DNA of 64,000 nucleotides from Bifidobacterium animalis subsp. animalis ATCC 25527. GTDB lineage: Bacteria; Actinomycetota; Actinomycetes; Actinomycetales; Bifidobacteriaceae. The translations under genes were made by a program, and so were the position numbers. Location of the stretch: the NCBI RefSeq assembly GCF_000260715.1, contig NC_017834.1, positions 1,488,001-1,552,000 on the forward strand, given 5' to 3'. Shown one piece after another: positions 37,396 to 46,652 of the stretch. How positions within the stretch are numbered: the first letter of the stretch is position 1; the number at the start of each line of letters is the position of its first letter. The notes below the pieces were generated by a model, which was not told where the DNA came from, searched no databases, and saw only the letters and a program-made list of their open reading frames with translations.

Positions 37396-38667
37396 CTACG
37401 CCTGCCGCACCTGAGGATGCCGCGCATCGCCCGGCAGCTCGGCGAGCGTGTCGCCGACGCCCAGCAGATTCGCCCAGTCATCCAGCGATCGACCGTATGG
37501 CTTCGCATCTGCACCATGCGCCTGCAACGCGGCCTTCGCCGCGAACACGTCGGCCTCGCCCACGCCGCCGAGATGCTCCGCGAGCCGTGAGAAGCCATCT
37601 GCGTCGTAGAACAACGAGCCGACGATCTGCGTCAACCGCTGGGCGCGTTCAATCGGCAGGGAATCCCAATGCCGCATCTCAATGAAGTTCTTGAGTCGAA
37701 CATCGTTGAAATGCGTGGAGAGCACGTGGTTCACCTCGTACGCATTGAGCTCGCGGTCCGGGTACACGTCGCCCGCCGTTTCGCGGAACGCCGCGAATTC
37801 GCGCTGTTCGGCCGGCAGATGCGCCGCCTCGGGCGTGTGCGAGAGATCCGCGAACATGAGCGGCGTGCTCAGCACGTCCGCCGCGTAATCCTCCCAGCTG
37901 AACGAATCCTCATAGAGCCCCGGGATCACGTTCGTGCGCTGGAAATCCAAATAATCCCACATGCGCTGCCGCAGCAGCGGAATGCGATTCGGGCGCCCCT
38001 CGAAATACGGGGTGTTGCGGAAGAACCAGTTGAGAATCGGGCCCACCGCGGTCGCCAGCCGAATCTTCTCAATCGCGTCGTGTTCGCTGCGGTAGTCGAT
38101 GCTCACCTGCGTGGACGCGGACGCGCGCATCATGCACGGCCCGTACTGCCCGATGTGGCCTAGATATTCGTTCATCGCGGCATAGCGGCGCTTCGGATTG
38201 ATCGGTATCTCCAGCGCGTGCGATTTCGGCTGGTACCCGTAGTTGACGAGGCGGAAGCCGAGCTCGTCGAGAATAGGATCCACCTCACGCCGGAACTGCG
38301 CGTAGATCTCGCCAAGCTGCTCCGCGTCGCGCACGATGCCGATCGACGTCTCCAGCTGGCCACCCGGCTCGAGCGAGATGCCGATCCCCTTGCGCGCAAG
38401 TCCGACGAGCTGGTCGTCCTGCCAGTATTCCTCCCCTTCGTCGTAGTACTTGCGCAGGCGCAGCATCAGCGTCTCTATGCCATTGGTCTCGCCGTACGTC
38501 ACCGCCGTGTCGTCGCTGTTGTGCACCGGCAGATGCTCTATCTCCACGCCGAAACCGTCCTTTGCATCCGGTTTCGCCCCCTGTTCGAAGAAATTGACGA
38601 GACTGCGCACGTGCTTGGGGTTCGGTTTGACCAGCATGTGTGCATATGAAGATTGCTCAGATGTCAT
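37396..38667 (-). CDS. Glutamate-cysteine ligase-like enzyme (GCS2 family)
   Basis: A 423-residue protein. The N-terminal half carries FGVEIEHLPVH and GISLEPGGQLETSI, active-site segments of the GCS2/plant-type glutamate-cysteine ligases and EgtA. MMRASASTQVSIDYRS and FIEMRHWDSLP are also conserved. These enzymes join Glu to Cys or a related amine by ATP. The start at 38667 gives MTSEQSSYAHM; the upstream extension looks non-coding. No glutathione synthetase gene is nearby, so the product may be gamma-glutamylcysteine or another gamma-glutamyl compound. Confidence 0.82.
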   Translation of the reverse strand: MTSEQSSYAHMLVKPNPKHVRSLVNFFEQGAKPDAKDGFGVEIEHLPVHNSDDTAVTYGETNGIETLMLRLRKYYDEGEEYWQDDQLVGLARKGIGISLEPGGQLETSIGIVRDAEQLGEIYAQFRREVDPILDELGFRLVNYGYQPKSHALEIPINPKRRYAAMNEYLGHIGQYGPCMMRASASTQVSIDYRSEHDAIEKIRLATAVGPILNWFFRNTPYFEGRPNRIPLLRQRMWDYLDFQRTNVIPGLYEDSFSWEDYAADVLSTPLMFADLSHTPEAAHLPAEQREFAAFRETAGDVYPDRELNAYEVNHVLSTHFNDVRLKNFIEMRHWDSLPIERAQRLTQIVGSLFYDADGFSRLAEHLGGVGEADVFAAKAALQAHGADAKPYGRSLDDWANLLGVGDTLAELPGDARHPQVRQA

Positions 38668-38758
38668 AGTTGCCCAGTCTATCCTGTTGCGAATAGAAAT
38701 TGCGAATAGAAAACGGCGGGCTGGTTCCAAGAAAATCTGATAATGCGCACAAACACTA

Positions 38759-38791
38759 CACCGTTCACAGACTAATCACCCGCGAACGGTG
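38759..38791 (-). terminator. Terminator of the activase-like gene
   Basis: CACCGTTC (38759-38766) pairs with GAACGGTG (38784-38791). It follows the 38840 stop on the minus strand. Confidence 0.6.
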
Positions 38792-38839
38792 CGGTGAGCG
38801 GCCGTCAGGTCGCGAAGGCTGCGGCGAAGAACGCAAGCA

Positions 38840-41800
38840 TCATTGACACGCAGACTTCTTCGCCGCAGCAATCATCAGCTTGATCCTGTTGAGCTGGTTC
38901 GCCTCGCTCGCGCCCGGGTCGTAGTCGATCGACACGATGTTCGCCTGCGGGTAGAGTCTGCGAATCTTGCCGAACATGCCACGGCCGGTCACATGGTTCG
39001 GCAGGCAGGCGAAGGGCTGCGCGCAGATGATGTTCGGGCAGCCCGACTCGATGAGCTCCACGATCTCGCCGGTCAGCAGCCATCCCTCGCCGGCCTGCAC
39101 GCCGATCGATGTGACGGTCTGCGCCTTCTTCACGAGTTCGCCCATGGGCAGATCCCTGTCGAATTTGCCGCGGCTCTTCGCCAGCGCATCGTTCACCGCC
39201 TTCATATACGCGTGGATCACGCCCTTGAACGCAGCCATGAGCGCCTTGTTGCGGCCGGTGCCTATGTTGCGTTCGTTCCATTCGTTGATGTACGGGCGCA
39301 TCGTCATGAAGTCGATGATGCCCGGCACCACGGCCTCGCAGTCCTGCGACTCGATCACGTCGACCACGTGGTTGTTCGCATCGGGCTGGTATTTGACGAG
39401 GATTTCACCGACGACGCCCACGCGCACCTTGCGTTCGATGTCGCGCAGCGGCAGCGCGTCGAAGGTCTGTACGATCTTCGCCACGAGTTTCGGGTACGGC
39501 CAATAGGCACGCCCGTAATAGCGCTTCGCCGTGGCCGAGCTGCCGTGGTTCAGCAGCGTTTCGCGCACAATCGTGTTCCAACGTTCATACAGGCGGTTCG
39601 CGGAACCAGCCGTCGCCTCGTACGGGCGCACACGGTACAGGCATTTCATGAGCAGATCGCCAATGATGAGCGACTTCGCCGCGCGGTGCAACAACGGCAC
39701 CGTCGGTGTGAATCCGGGATTGTCTACGAATCCCTGCGTGGAGATCGCAAGCACTGGAATCTGCGGATAGCCGGCGTCGACGAGCGCCTTGCGAATCAGC
39801 GCGAAGTAGTTCGTGGCGCGGCACATGCCGCCGGTCTGCGAAATTGCGAGCGCGGTGGAATCGGCGTCGTACCGGCCGGATTTGATTGCCTCGACGAGCT
39901 GGCCCACGGTCATAATCGCCGGGTAGCACGCGTCGTTGTTCACGTATTTGAGACCGGTCTCGACGTCGGTTTTGCTGGCGTGTTCGAGAATGTCGAATTT
40001 GTAGCCGCTCGCACGCACGGCCGCCTCGACGAGCCGGAAGTGGATCGGCGACATCTGCGGCACGACTATCGTGTAATCGCGGCGCATGTCCTTGCCGAAC
40101 GGCACACGGTTCGCATAGTTCGACATCGTCGACTGCGTGCGCTGGCCGCCGGGCGTGCCGAGCACGGCGTCGAGCATGACCTGACGACCCGGCGTCGGCG
40201 CCTCGCTTCCTGTCTTTCTGAACGTGGCGGTCTCGTGCGCGTTGTTACGCTCGCGCTCCTCCACCGCGGCCTTGAGCGAGCGCAGGCGAATCTTCGCGGC
40301 GCCCAGATTGCTCACTTCGTCGATTTTGAGCATCGTGTACACGTCGGCCTTGTCGGCGAGGATCTCAGAGACCTGATCGGTGGTGATCGCGTCGAGCCCG
40401 CAGCCGAACGAGTTGAGCTGCACGAGTTCGAGTCCGGGCCATGCCGAGACGAAGTTCGCGGCGCGGTACAGTCGCGCATGGTAGGCCCACTGGTTCATCA
40501 CGCGCAACGGCATCTTCGTCACCTTGCGATCGCCCACGTGGCGGAAGCCCGCATTGTCGTGGACCTTCGGGTCGGATTCTTCTTCGGCGAGGTAGGCGGT
40601 CAGCTGCGGTTTGTCGGCCGGGTCGAGCCAGCTGATCGAGTCCTCGGAGAGCACGACCATGCCGAGTGCGCAGATCGTCTCGGGAATGCCGTGGTTGACC
40701 TCCGGGTCGACATGATAGGGGCGTCCGGCAAGCACGATGCCACGGCAATCGTGTTCCTTCATGTAGGCGAGCGCGCGCAGACCCTCCTGCTGCACGTCGT
40801 GTTTGAACACCTTGTCTTCGGCATATGCGGCTGCCACGGCCTGCTCGGCTTCCTCGCGCGTCACGTTCGCCCAAGCGAACTCGGTGACGATGCGGTCGAC
40901 CATGAGGTCGTGCTTGGCGAGGTTGAAATACGGTCGCATGTAGTTGATGCCCTCGTCGCGCAGTTCGGGCATGTTCGCGCCGATCACGACCGGGTAGTTC
41001 GCCACCACCGGGCAGTTGAAGTGATTGTCGGCATCTTCCACGAGATTGTCTTCGTAGCTCACACAGGGGTAGAAGATGTTCGTGATGCCCTTGTTGAGGA
41101 GCCATTTGATGTGCCCGTGCACAAGTTTGGCCGGGTAGCAGATGTTCTCGGAGGCGATCGATTCTATGCCCGTCTCGAACAGTTCGTGGCTCGAACGGCC
41201 CGAGATGACCACCTTGAACCCGAGATTGGTGAGCAACGTGAACCAGAACGGGTAGTTCTCGTACATGTTGAGCACGCGTGGAATACCTATTTCACCGCGG
41301 GTCGCCTTTTTGTCGGTGAGCCTGCGGTAGGCGAAGGCGCGCCTGTACTTGTAGTCGTAGAGATTCGGGCGGTCGCTCCTCTTGCGTTTCGCATCGCCGC
41401 CGCGTTCGCAGCGGTTGCCGGTCACATAGCGCGAGCCGTCATGGAACGTGGTGATCGTGAGCTTGCAGTGGTTCTGGCATAGCTTGCACACGTCACGTTC
41501 AGTCGTCATGGACAGCTCGTCGAGGGCGGTGCCGCTCAGAATGCCCGAGATCGTGTGATTCACGCCGTCGACCGACGCGACATGCACCCCGGCCTCATCG
41601 GTGTCGCCATCCGTGTCGTCGGCGATGTCGTCGTAGTGCATGCGGGCGGTGAGCGCCGCACCGTACGCGCCCATGAGTCCGGCGATGTTCGGACGCGTCA
41701 CCTCGCGCTCGGTGAGCAATTCGAATGCGCGCAAGACGGCGTCGTTGAGGAACGTGCCGCCCTGTACCACCACCGTGTCCCCGAGCTCGCCCGAATCGCG

Positions 41801-43459
41801 CAACTTGATCACCTTGTAGAGCGCGTTGCGCACGACGGAATAGCACAGGCCGGCTGCGATGTCTTCGATGCTGGCGCCTTCCTTCTGCGCCTGCTTGACA
41901 CTCGAATTCATGAACACCGTGCATCGCGAGCCTAAATCCACAGGATGCTCGGAATTCAGGGCGGCCTGCGTGAACTCCTCGATCGTGAGCCCCATCGAGC
42001 GGGCGAAGGTCTGCAGGAAGGAGCCACAGCCCGACGAGCAGGCCTCATTGACGGCGATCGAGTCGATCACGCCGTCGGTGACCGCCAGATACTTCATATC
42101 CTGACCGCCAATGTCAATGACGGCGGTGACGCCCGGGCTCACCATTTCGGCGCCACGGTAATGCGCCATCGTTTCGACCACGCCCTCGTCCAAATGCAGG
42201 CCCGTGGTGATCAGTCCCTCGCCATAGCCGGTCGCGCAGGAACGTGCGATCCAGGCATCGTCCGGCAATTCGGACTGGATGCGTTTGACGATCTCGATCG
42301 CCGCAGTCAACGGGCTGCCATCGTTCGTCGCATACGACGACCACACGATCTCGCGGTCATCGTTGACCAAGGTCGCCTTGATCGTCGTGGAACCGGCGTC
42401 GATGCCCAGGAAGTGCGGGCCACGGGCTCCCTCGAGCGTGCCCACATGCACATGCTCGCGGTGATGACGCGCATTGAACGCGTCACGGTCGGCCGCGGTG
42501 TCGAACAGCGGCGGCATCGTGGCCGTGTTCGACGGCAGGTTCTTCAGATCCTCCAACGCGTTGATAATGTCGTCGAGCGACCGTGCCGGGTACTCGTCGG
42601 CATGCTCGAGCTGGCCCGGCTCACCAACGGCGAGCGCCGCACCGTAGGCGACATACAGGTGCGCGTCGGTTGGGGTGATGAACTCGTCCACCTTGCCGTC
42701 GAGTGCGCGGCGGAACGCCTCCCGCAGCTCGCTCATGAAGAACATCGGGCCTCCCAGGAACACGACGGTGCCGTGAATGGGACGACCCGAAGCCAGGCCG
42801 GCGATCGTCTGCGTGGCCACGGCGGTGAAGATCGACGCGGCAAGATCGGGCTTGGCGGCACCGTCGTTGATGAGCGGCTGCAGGTCCGTCTTCGCGAACA
42901 CACCGCAGCGCGATGCGATCGGGTACAGCGTCTGGTAGTCCTTCGCCATCTCGTTAAGCCCGGCGGCATCGGTGTCGAGCAGCGTCGACATCTGGTCGAT
43001 GAACGCGCCGGTGCCACCCGCACACGAGCCGTTCATGCGCTGTTCGGGGGTTGGTTTCAGGTACGTGATCTTCGCATCCTCACCACCGAGTTCGATAATC
43101 ACATCCGCCTGCGGGATCGCCTCGTCGATCGCACGCGTCTCCGCGATCACCTCCTGCACGAACGGCACATGCACGGCATCGGCGAGCGCCAAGCCGCCCG
43201 AACCGGTGATGGCCAGATGCACGGGCTCATCCGCGCGACCAAGCTCGGCCAAACGGGCGCGCACATTTTCAAGCAATTCCTCCATTGCGGCGCGCACGTT
43301 CGCATGATGACGCCGGTAGTCCGCAAACAGCGGCTCATCAAGCGAATCATCGAGCACCACGGCCTTGACCGTGGTCGAGCCGATGTCAAGGCCAATGCGG
43401 AGTGTGGAAACATCAGCGGAATCGAACGTGTTCGGCATCGTGTTGCTCGGACGAACCAT
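38840..43459 (-). CDS. Fused 2-hydroxyacyl-CoA dehydratase activase-like protein
   Basis: A 1539-residue protein with two ASKHA ATPase modules of the BcrA/BadF/HgdC type: RIGLDIGSTTVKAVVL near residue 20, and LGIDAGSTTIKATLV near 345. Cys-containing GSCAGGTGAFIDQMS and SSGCGSFLQTFARSMGL are where such activases bind a [4Fe-4S] cluster. A DUF2229-type domain (VLNMYENYPFWFTLLTNLG) and a dehydratase-subunit-like C-terminal region follow. HgdC-type activases use ATP to pass an electron to a dehydratase; the partner here is unknown, and activator and target may be fused. The ATG at 43459 follows GAGAGG. Confidence 0.85.
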   Translation of the reverse strand: MVRPSNTMPNTFDSADVSTLRIGLDIGSTTVKAVVLDDSLDEPLFADYRRHHANVRAAMEELLENVRARLAELGRADEPVHLAITGSGGLALADAVHVPFVQEVIAETRAIDEAIPQADVIIELGGEDAKITYLKPTPEQRMNGSCAGGTGAFIDQMSTLLDTDAAGLNEMAKDYQTLYPIASRCGVFAKTDLQPLINDGAAKPDLAASIFTAVATQTIAGLASGRPIHGTVVFLGGPMFFMSELREAFRRALDGKVDEFITPTDAHLYVAYGAALAVGEPGQLEHADEYPARSLDDIINALEDLKNLPSNTATMPPLFDTAADRDAFNARHHREHVHVGTLEGARGPHFLGIDAGSTTIKATLVNDDREIVWSSYATNDGSPLTAAIEIVKRIQSELPDDAWIARSCATGYGEGLITTGLHLDEGVVETMAHYRGAEMVSPGVTAVIDIGGQDMKYLAVTDGVIDSIAVNEACSSGCGSFLQTFARSMGLTIEEFTQAALNSEHPVDLGSRCTVFMNSSVKQAQKEGASIEDIAAGLCYSVVRNALYKVIKLRDSGELGDTVVVQGGTFLNDAVLRAFELLTEREVTRPNIAGLMGAYGAALTARMHYDDIADDTDGDTDEAGVHVASVDGVNHTISGILSGTALDELSMTTERDVCKLCQNHCKLTITTFHDGSRYVTGNRCERGGDAKRKRSDRPNLYDYKYRRAFAYRRLTDKKATRGEIGIPRVLNMYENYPFWFTLLTNLGFKVVISGRSSHELFETGIESIASENICYPAKLVHGHIKWLLNKGITNIFYPCVSYEDNLVEDADNHFNCPVVANYPVVIGANMPELRDEGINYMRPYFNLAKHDLMVDRIVTEFAWANVTREEAEQAVAAAYAEDKVFKHDVQQEGLRALAYMKEHDCRGIVLAGRPYHVDPEVNHGIPETICALGMVVLSEDSISWLDPADKPQLTAYLAEEESDPKVHDNAGFRHVGDRKVTKMPLRVMNQWAYHARLYRAANFVSAWPGLELVQLNSFGCGLDAITTDQVSEILADKADVYTMLKIDEVSNLGAAKIRLRSLKAAVEERERNNAHETATFRKTGSEAPTPGRQVMLDAVLGTPGGQRTQSTMSNYANRVPFGKDMRRDYTIVVPQMSPIHFRLVEAAVRASGYKFDILEHASKTDVETGLKYVNNDACYPAIMTVGQLVEAIKSGRYDADSTALAISQTGGMCRATNYFALIRKALVDAGYPQIPVLAISTQGFVDNPGFTPTVPLLHRAAKSLIIGDLLMKCLYRVRPYEATAGSANRLYERWNTIVRETLLNHGSSATAKRYYGRAYWPYPKLVAKIVQTFDALPLRDIERKVRVGVVGEILVKYQPDANNHVVDVIESQDCEAVVPGIIDFMTMRPYINEWNERNIGTGRNKALMAAFKGVIHAYMKAVNDALAKSRGKFDRDLPMGELVKKAQTVTSIGVQAGEGWLLTGEIVELIESGCPNIICAQPFACLPNHVTGRGMFGKIRRLYPQANIVSIDYDPGASEANQLNRIKLMIAAAKKSACQ

Positions 43460-43668
43460 CAATAACCTCTCTCACATGCCAATATCGGCTATTTTCCGCC
43501 ATTTTTACGACTTCAATCGGGTTTGGATCCCCTCCGTCGCCCCGCGTATTACAATCTCTCCAGTGTAGTGGTGCCTAGGTACGTTTCACTGCGCTTGCGG
43601 CAACATATTCAGGCTCCGATCACAGGCGGCCGTCTGCCAGAACAATCGGACTACCACCGCCCAGTTGC

Positions 43669-43861
43669 GACAAACCAGTGCAGGCATACACGGAGTAATC
43701 ACCCTGAGATCCCCCTCAATATGACAAACCAGTGCGCGAGCGTATGCATATGTCACGGAGGCGGGGCAGCACCGTGAGAAATCTGCACATATCTGCACTG
43801 GTTTGTCACAGATATCGCCGCCAAACGTGATTAATCCGCGCATATTTGCACGGGTTTGTCT
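43669..43861. repeat. Family C: two direct and two inverted ~52-bp units
   Basis: GACAAACCAGTGC occurs at 43669 and 43723. Its complement occurs at 43795-43807 and, with one change, near 43848-43860. Spacing within each pair is 52-54 bp. The two pairs face each other, so TGACAAACCAGTGC (43722-43735) and its perfect complement (43795-43808) could form a hairpin. The array lies upstream of the activase-like gene and just beyond the 3' end of the next gene. Confidence 0.8.
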
Positions 43862-43868
43862 CACTGTC

Positions 43869-44819
43869 TCACTGTTGCGCGAGCGGCACTCCCGCAGCCA
43901 GCAGTTTGCGCTTGAACACCGCGGGACTATAAGTGTCGCGTACACGGAACCGCACAATACTGGACACACCACAGCGTTCGAGCAAATGCTCACGCCGCCG
44001 CTCGTCGTCCACGCACTCCTCCACCGTTCTGCCGCCCGTCATCTCGGGATTCACGTATTTCTCGCGACCGTCGAGCTCGCCCACAATGAGGCGGCCGTCG
44101 GGCAGAATCCACAGATAGTCGCTGTACGCGCGCCGCCCAGTGTCGGGATCGACGAACTCATGCTGGAGAACGGGTCGCTCAATCCCCTCCTCGATCATCA
44201 CCGCGAGCGCCCGCGCCTCGCCTCCATTCGCGCACAACGGCGACGCATACTCGAGCGCGCGCCACACATAGGGCTCGCAGTCACCGAGCTGCCGGAGTTC
44301 ATGCGCGATCTGTTGTTTCGTCACTTGCCTGCGCAAGGCACAGCTCGCCGCAATGACCGCATTGACGAAACCATAGTCGCGCATGATCTCGGCCACTGTG
44401 CAGGCGAACGACGGCACGCGCACACCGTCCACCACGACCGCAGTGCATTCCTTGCGGTATTCGCGGACGATCCAGGAAGACGACTGTGTTCGCCGCTTGG
44501 TCACGATCACCTTGAGAGCATTGCCATGCAAGCTGATGTCGTGGTCTATTCTGTGCGCGCAGGCTGCTTCAAGGCCGCCGAAAACCCATGCCGGGTATTG
44601 CAGATTCAACGCGCGCGTCATGTGCCGGTTCCGCTCGAACGCGCCGAGACGTTCCCAGTATTCGCGGCGCACGAACAATCCGCGGGCGGGACTCATCACA
44701 TCACCCGCGCCCACACGCCGCAGCAAAGCGCAGCGGAGCGAATGTGCGGGCATCACCACGCACCTTCGCTCCTGTTCCGCCATGTCGAGCGCATGCTCGA
44801 CCTCCATGTTGCTGCGCAT
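43869..44819 (-). CDS. AbiEi/DUF559-like protein with a nuclease-type C-terminus
   Basis: A 316-residue protein. The N-terminal half resembles the winged-helix region of AbiEi-type proteins (LLRRVGAGDVMSPARGLFVR). The C-terminal part holds a PD-(D/E)XK-like core: D in YSDYLWILPDGRLIV, then GELDGREKYVNPEM and ERRREHLLERCGVSSIVRF. Such proteins are common and fast-evolving in actinobacteria; roles in toxin-antitoxin or DNA defence are proposed by analogy only. No partner toxin gene is adjacent. The exact start is uncertain (44819 or 44807). Confidence 0.6.
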   Translation of the reverse strand: MRSNMEVEHALDMAEQERRCVVMPAHSLRCALLRRVGAGDVMSPARGLFVRREYWERLGAFERNRHMTRALNLQYPAWVFGGLEAACAHRIDHDISLHGNALKVIVTKRRTQSSSWIVREYRKECTAVVVDGVRVPSFACTVAEIMRDYGFVNAVIAASCALRRQVTKQQIAHELRQLGDCEPYVWRALEYASPLCANGGEARALAVMIEEGIERPVLQHEFVDPDTGRRAYSDYLWILPDGRLIVGELDGREKYVNPEMTGGRTVEECVDDERRREHLLERCGVSSIVRFRVRDTYSPAVFKRKLLAAGVPLAQQ

Positions 44820-44868
44820 ATCTGCAGACTATGCGCCAGCAACGCCCGCGTAAAGCCGTGCGGGGCAT

Positions 44869-44877
44869 TGTGGATAA
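44869..44877. promoter_or_regulatory. DnaA-box-like site
   Basis: TGTGGATAA, the exact complement of the DnaA consensus TTATCCACA, lies 72 bp before the next gene. A single site; chance occurrence is possible. Confidence 0.4.
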
Positions 44878-44948
44878 CGTGGGCTGAATGTGCAGATTGG
44901 CACATTTCATCTGCGTACACTGGAATATGATGTGGGATTGGAGATGGC

Positions 44949-45785
44949 ATGAGCGAGAACGACGACAATAAGACACAGCCGATTCCGGTGGGGGTCTCGC
45001 AGATTCCTGCGCAATCAGACTATGCGGCACCTTCATATATGCCGGCGAACGGAGGGCAGAATGGGAACCGGCGCAGGAAAAGGTGGCCGATAGTCGTGGC
45101 AATCATCACCGTGGTGGCGATCGTGGGCGGCGTGGTCGGCGGCATCATCTACAAGAACAAGCATGACGAGGCGTATGCGCGCTGCCAGACGGCGGTCAGC
45201 GAATTCAGCGAGGCACGCAAGGCGCTGCTCGACACGACGAGCGATTCGCCGGCGTTGCAGAAGCTGGTGCGCAATGCGCTCGGCGTCGACAAGATTCTCG
45301 ACGCGGCAGCCGATGCGGCGAGCGCGGCGGAGGGCACCGTGGCACAGCAGGGGTGTGCGGCGAACGCGACGATCATACAGCTCAATCTCGTGGCGAACAC
45401 GCTGAACAGTGCAACCGAATCATTGCGCAAATCGACCGCGCAGATCGTGCGCGGTGCCTCTGCAGACACAGATACCACTGGCGACGAGTCGGAATCTGCG
45501 GCGTCTTCCGATACCGAGGACGTCGCGCAGGCCAAGAAGAATCTGCAGGAGGCCATAGACCAGGGGCGCGCGCTGCTCGACACACTCAAGCAGCGGTATG
45601 CGGATTCCGCGGTCGGCAGGCAGCTCACCGCGGGATTCGAATCGGCGCTCGACCTCGCCCAGCAGAAATTCGACGAGTCGGGCATCAAGGATTCGCGTTA
45701 TTACAAGGCGGCGCAGGCCACGCTCGACGAAGCGACGAACGCGGTGAACGCATGGATTGACCGGCAGACGCAGAAAGTGGACTAG
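44949..45785 (+). CDS. Membrane-anchored helical protein of unknown function
   Basis: A 278-residue protein: a disordered N-terminal 45 residues, a single membrane helix (IVVAIITVVAIVGGVVGGI), then a helical extracytoplasmic region (residues 75-278) rich in Ala, Asp and Gln with coiled-coil character (AQAKKNLQEAIDQGRALLDTL). GGAGATGGC precedes the start. The stop codon overlaps that of nrdG on the other strand. No enzyme motif; possibly a surface or cell-envelope factor. Confidence 0.75.
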   Translation: MSENDDNKTQPIPVGVSQIPAQSDYAAPSYMPANGGQNGNRRRKRWPIVVAIITVVAIVGGVVGGIIYKNKHDEAYARCQTAVSEFSEARKALLDTTSDSPALQKLVRNALGVDKILDAAADAASAAEGTVAQQGCAANATIIQLNLVANTLNSATESLRKSTAQIVRGASADTDTTGDESESAASSDTEDVAQAKKNLQEAIDQGRALLDTLKQRYADSAVGRQLTAGFESALDLAQQKFDESGIKDSRYYKAAQATLDEATNAVNAWIDRQTQKVD

Positions 45786-46531
45786 CTGGCGTCGCCTTCG
45801 CCAGCGGCACGCTCCTTGCCGTAGATCTCGGGAATGAAACGCTCCTGGTCGTGCAGCTTCGCCCACACCACCGGCTTGCCCTGCCTGAACGACTCCTGCA
45901 CGTCGAGAATGCGCTGGTTGCGCGAACCGCGGAACTGCAGCAGTGAATCGTGCAACGTCTTGATATAGCGGCCGTCGACGAGAATGTCGATCTCATGCAG
46001 CAGGTCGAGCTTGTCTTGCGTCTCGCCGTCGCGCATGAGCTCCTCCCATGTATAGCCGGTCCAGCACCAGATGTCTTTCGTATGGCCGAAACGCTCGCGG
46101 ATCTTGCGCGCGAGCGGCAGCAGCACGCCGGTGTTGAGCAGTGGTTCGCCGCCGAGGAACGTGATGCCCTGCACGAAGCTCTGCGCCAGGTCGTCCATGA
46201 TCTGCGCCTCGAGCTTGTCGTTGTATTCATGACCGGCTTGGAAATCCCAGATTGACGAGTTGTAGCACTCCACGCAGTGGAACGGGCAGCCGGAGACGTA
46301 TAGCGAGCAGCGGATGCCTTCGCCGTCGGTCATGAGGAAGCGCTTGTAGTCGGCAATCATGTTGTGGCTCATGCGATTCGTCCACTGCCCGGGCTTCGGA
46401 TTGTTCGACATCGGCGTCGGGATCGCCGGCCCGCGCCCCGTCTCACCGGCCGCAAAGTCGTGCAGTCTCGGCGTCCCCGTGCTTCGCCACGTGCCGTTCG
46501 TGGAATCATTCATGTTTGCAGCCTCTGCCAT
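45782..46531 (-). CDS. nrdG: Anaerobic ribonucleotide reductase activating protein
   Basis: A 249-residue radical SAM protein with C-x3-C-x2-C in SGCPFHCVECYNSSIWD and the SAM-region GGEPLLNTG. NrdG uses SAM and an iron-sulfur cluster to form the glycyl radical in NrdD, encoded just upstream. The ATG at 46531 follows AAGGAAGCTGGC; the frame stays open upstream but enters family A repeat DNA. The N-terminal 60 residues before the core are longer than in many NrdG proteins. Its last 4 bp overlap the convergent gene. Confidence 0.94.
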   Translation of the reverse strand: MAEAANMNDSTNGTWRSTGTPRLHDFAAGETGRGPAIPTPMSNNPKPGQWTNRMSHNMIADYKRFLMTDGEGIRCSLYVSGCPFHCVECYNSSIWDFQAGHEYNDKLEAQIMDDLAQSFVQGITFLGGEPLLNTGVLLPLARKIRERFGHTKDIWCWTGYTWEELMRDGETQDKLDLLHEIDILVDGRYIKTLHDSLLQFRGSRNQRILDVQESFRQGKPVVWAKLHDQERFIPEIYGKERAAGEGDAS

Positions 46532-46652
46532 GCCAGCTTCCTTCCCTGCCATCCAAGTATATGTGGTAGATGCGCCCCGTATATGTGCCGTAGATGCGAT
46601 ATGTGCCCCATCGACTCGCGTTCGTTCGTTTGCGTACGCTTGCACTCCCCCT

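Noticed and set aside
38843-41482. Long plus-strand reading frames of 700-950 codons opposite real genes (here, and at 13381-15537 and 23339-26212)
   Set aside because: They are His/Arg-rich mirror images of well-supported minus-strand genes in GC-rich DNA and have no ribosome binding sites.
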